Shown here: one piece after another, positions 6,638 through 6,733 of the stretch | Layout of the letters: each line of letters opens with the position of its first letter | Position numbering within the stretch: the stretch's first letter is position 1 | Source of the DNA: a bacterium | GTDB lineage: Bacteria > Oederibacteriota > Muellerivitia > Muellerivitales > Muellerivitaceae | Direction: 5' to 3' | NCBI GenBank assembly: GCA_025980505.1 | Contig: JAICXI010000107.1 | Coordinates: forward strand, 1-6,733 | Length of the DNA: 6,733 nucleotides | The notes under the pieces: model-generated | Databases searched by the model: none | The model's input: the letters and a program-made list of their open reading frames with translations, nothing else | Told to the model about the DNA's origin: nothing | Made by a program: the position numbers and the translations under genes

Positions 6638-6733
6638 CCCATAGCAGCCGAATTAACCACATCCAGTGTGTATACCTCCTTGTTAAAGATGTCGGCGATT
6701 ACTTGGCAGAGATGTGGATTTCTGGAGGCGCCA
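6631..6733 (-). CDS. FGGY-family sugar kinase (xylulokinase-like) C-terminal fragment, partial at both ends
   Basis: Reading the minus strand inward from the window edge (codons from 6732 downward) gives an open frame. It begins GASRNPHLCQVIADIF and continues through NKEVYTLDVVNSAAMGGAM. This resembles the conserved C-terminal nucleotide-binding segment of FGGY carbohydrate kinases: a GGASxN loop, then Q-x-x-AD, a short V-Y strand and an AAxGGA helix start. The Y-T-x-D-x-x-NSA style is closest, from memory, to xylulokinases, which phosphorylate D-xylulose. Only about 34 residues are present. The upstream part lies beyond the window, and downstream the frame runs into antisense of the DUF4139 gene, so the gene is broken here. 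GC of 6641-6720 is 35/80 (44%), against roughly 65% elsewhere. It was probably joined from another locus or another genome. Kinase family is fairly clear; substrate is not. Confidence 0.72.

Noticed and set aside
6630..6733. A small mobile element bounded by GGCGCCA at 6631-6637 and 6727-6733.
   Set aside because: Both GGCGCC copies are ordinary Gly-Ala codons of the kinase reading frame, the site is self-palindromic, and the interior is a kinase fragment with no transposase or terminal inverted repeats.
1..6733. A new defence, CRISPR, retron, toxin-antitoxin or secondary-metabolite system.
   Set aside because: No repeat arrays, reverse transcriptase, nuclease, toxin-like small pairs or biosynthetic enzymes were seen; all sizeable genes belong to familiar families.

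Overview
The window (6733 bases) is GC-rich, roughly 65% by eye, and densely coding. It looks like a chromosomal segment of a Gram-negative, probably environmental bacterium. Support for this is a two-component/cyclic-di-GMP signalling cluster, an exported Sel1-repeat protein, a Kef-type antiporter and a DUF4140/DUF4139 (MuiA-like) exported protein. No feature allows a phylum to be named. It starts inside one gene and ends inside another, so it may be a whole metagenomic contig.

Region 1 (1-2371, + strand) is a tight signalling operon. It holds the 3' end of a histidine kinase, a stand-alone receiver-domain response regulator one base later, and 16 bases further a membrane-anchored HAMP-GAF-GGDEF diguanylate cyclase with intact active-site and I-site motifs. 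The likely flow is kinase to receiver, with the receiver influencing c-di-GMP synthesis or another partner. Region 2 (2593-3339, +) is a secreted or lipid-anchored protein of six Sel1 repeats behind a 221-base gap. Region 3 (3380-5428, -) converges on it and encodes a CPA2/Kef-type monovalent cation:proton antiporter with extra membrane helices and a C-terminal TrkA-C (RCK_C) domain. Region 4 (5429-5625) is a divergent intergenic region containing one copy of an imperfect direct repeat whose second copy overlaps the next gene's start. Region 5 (5626 to about 6637, +) is a DUF4140-DUF4139 protein gene broken by an apparent frameshift at a run of eight T within its signal peptide.

The last ~100 bases (about 6631-6733) do not belong to the DUF4139 gene. 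GC falls to about 44%, and the minus strand encodes a recognisable C-terminal piece of an FGGY-family sugar kinase, most like xylulokinase. This is a junction: either an assembly chimera or a genuine rearrangement.

I find no convincing new multi-gene system. The points most worth checking are the terminal junction, the T8 frameshift and the direct repeat around the DUF4139 gene start.
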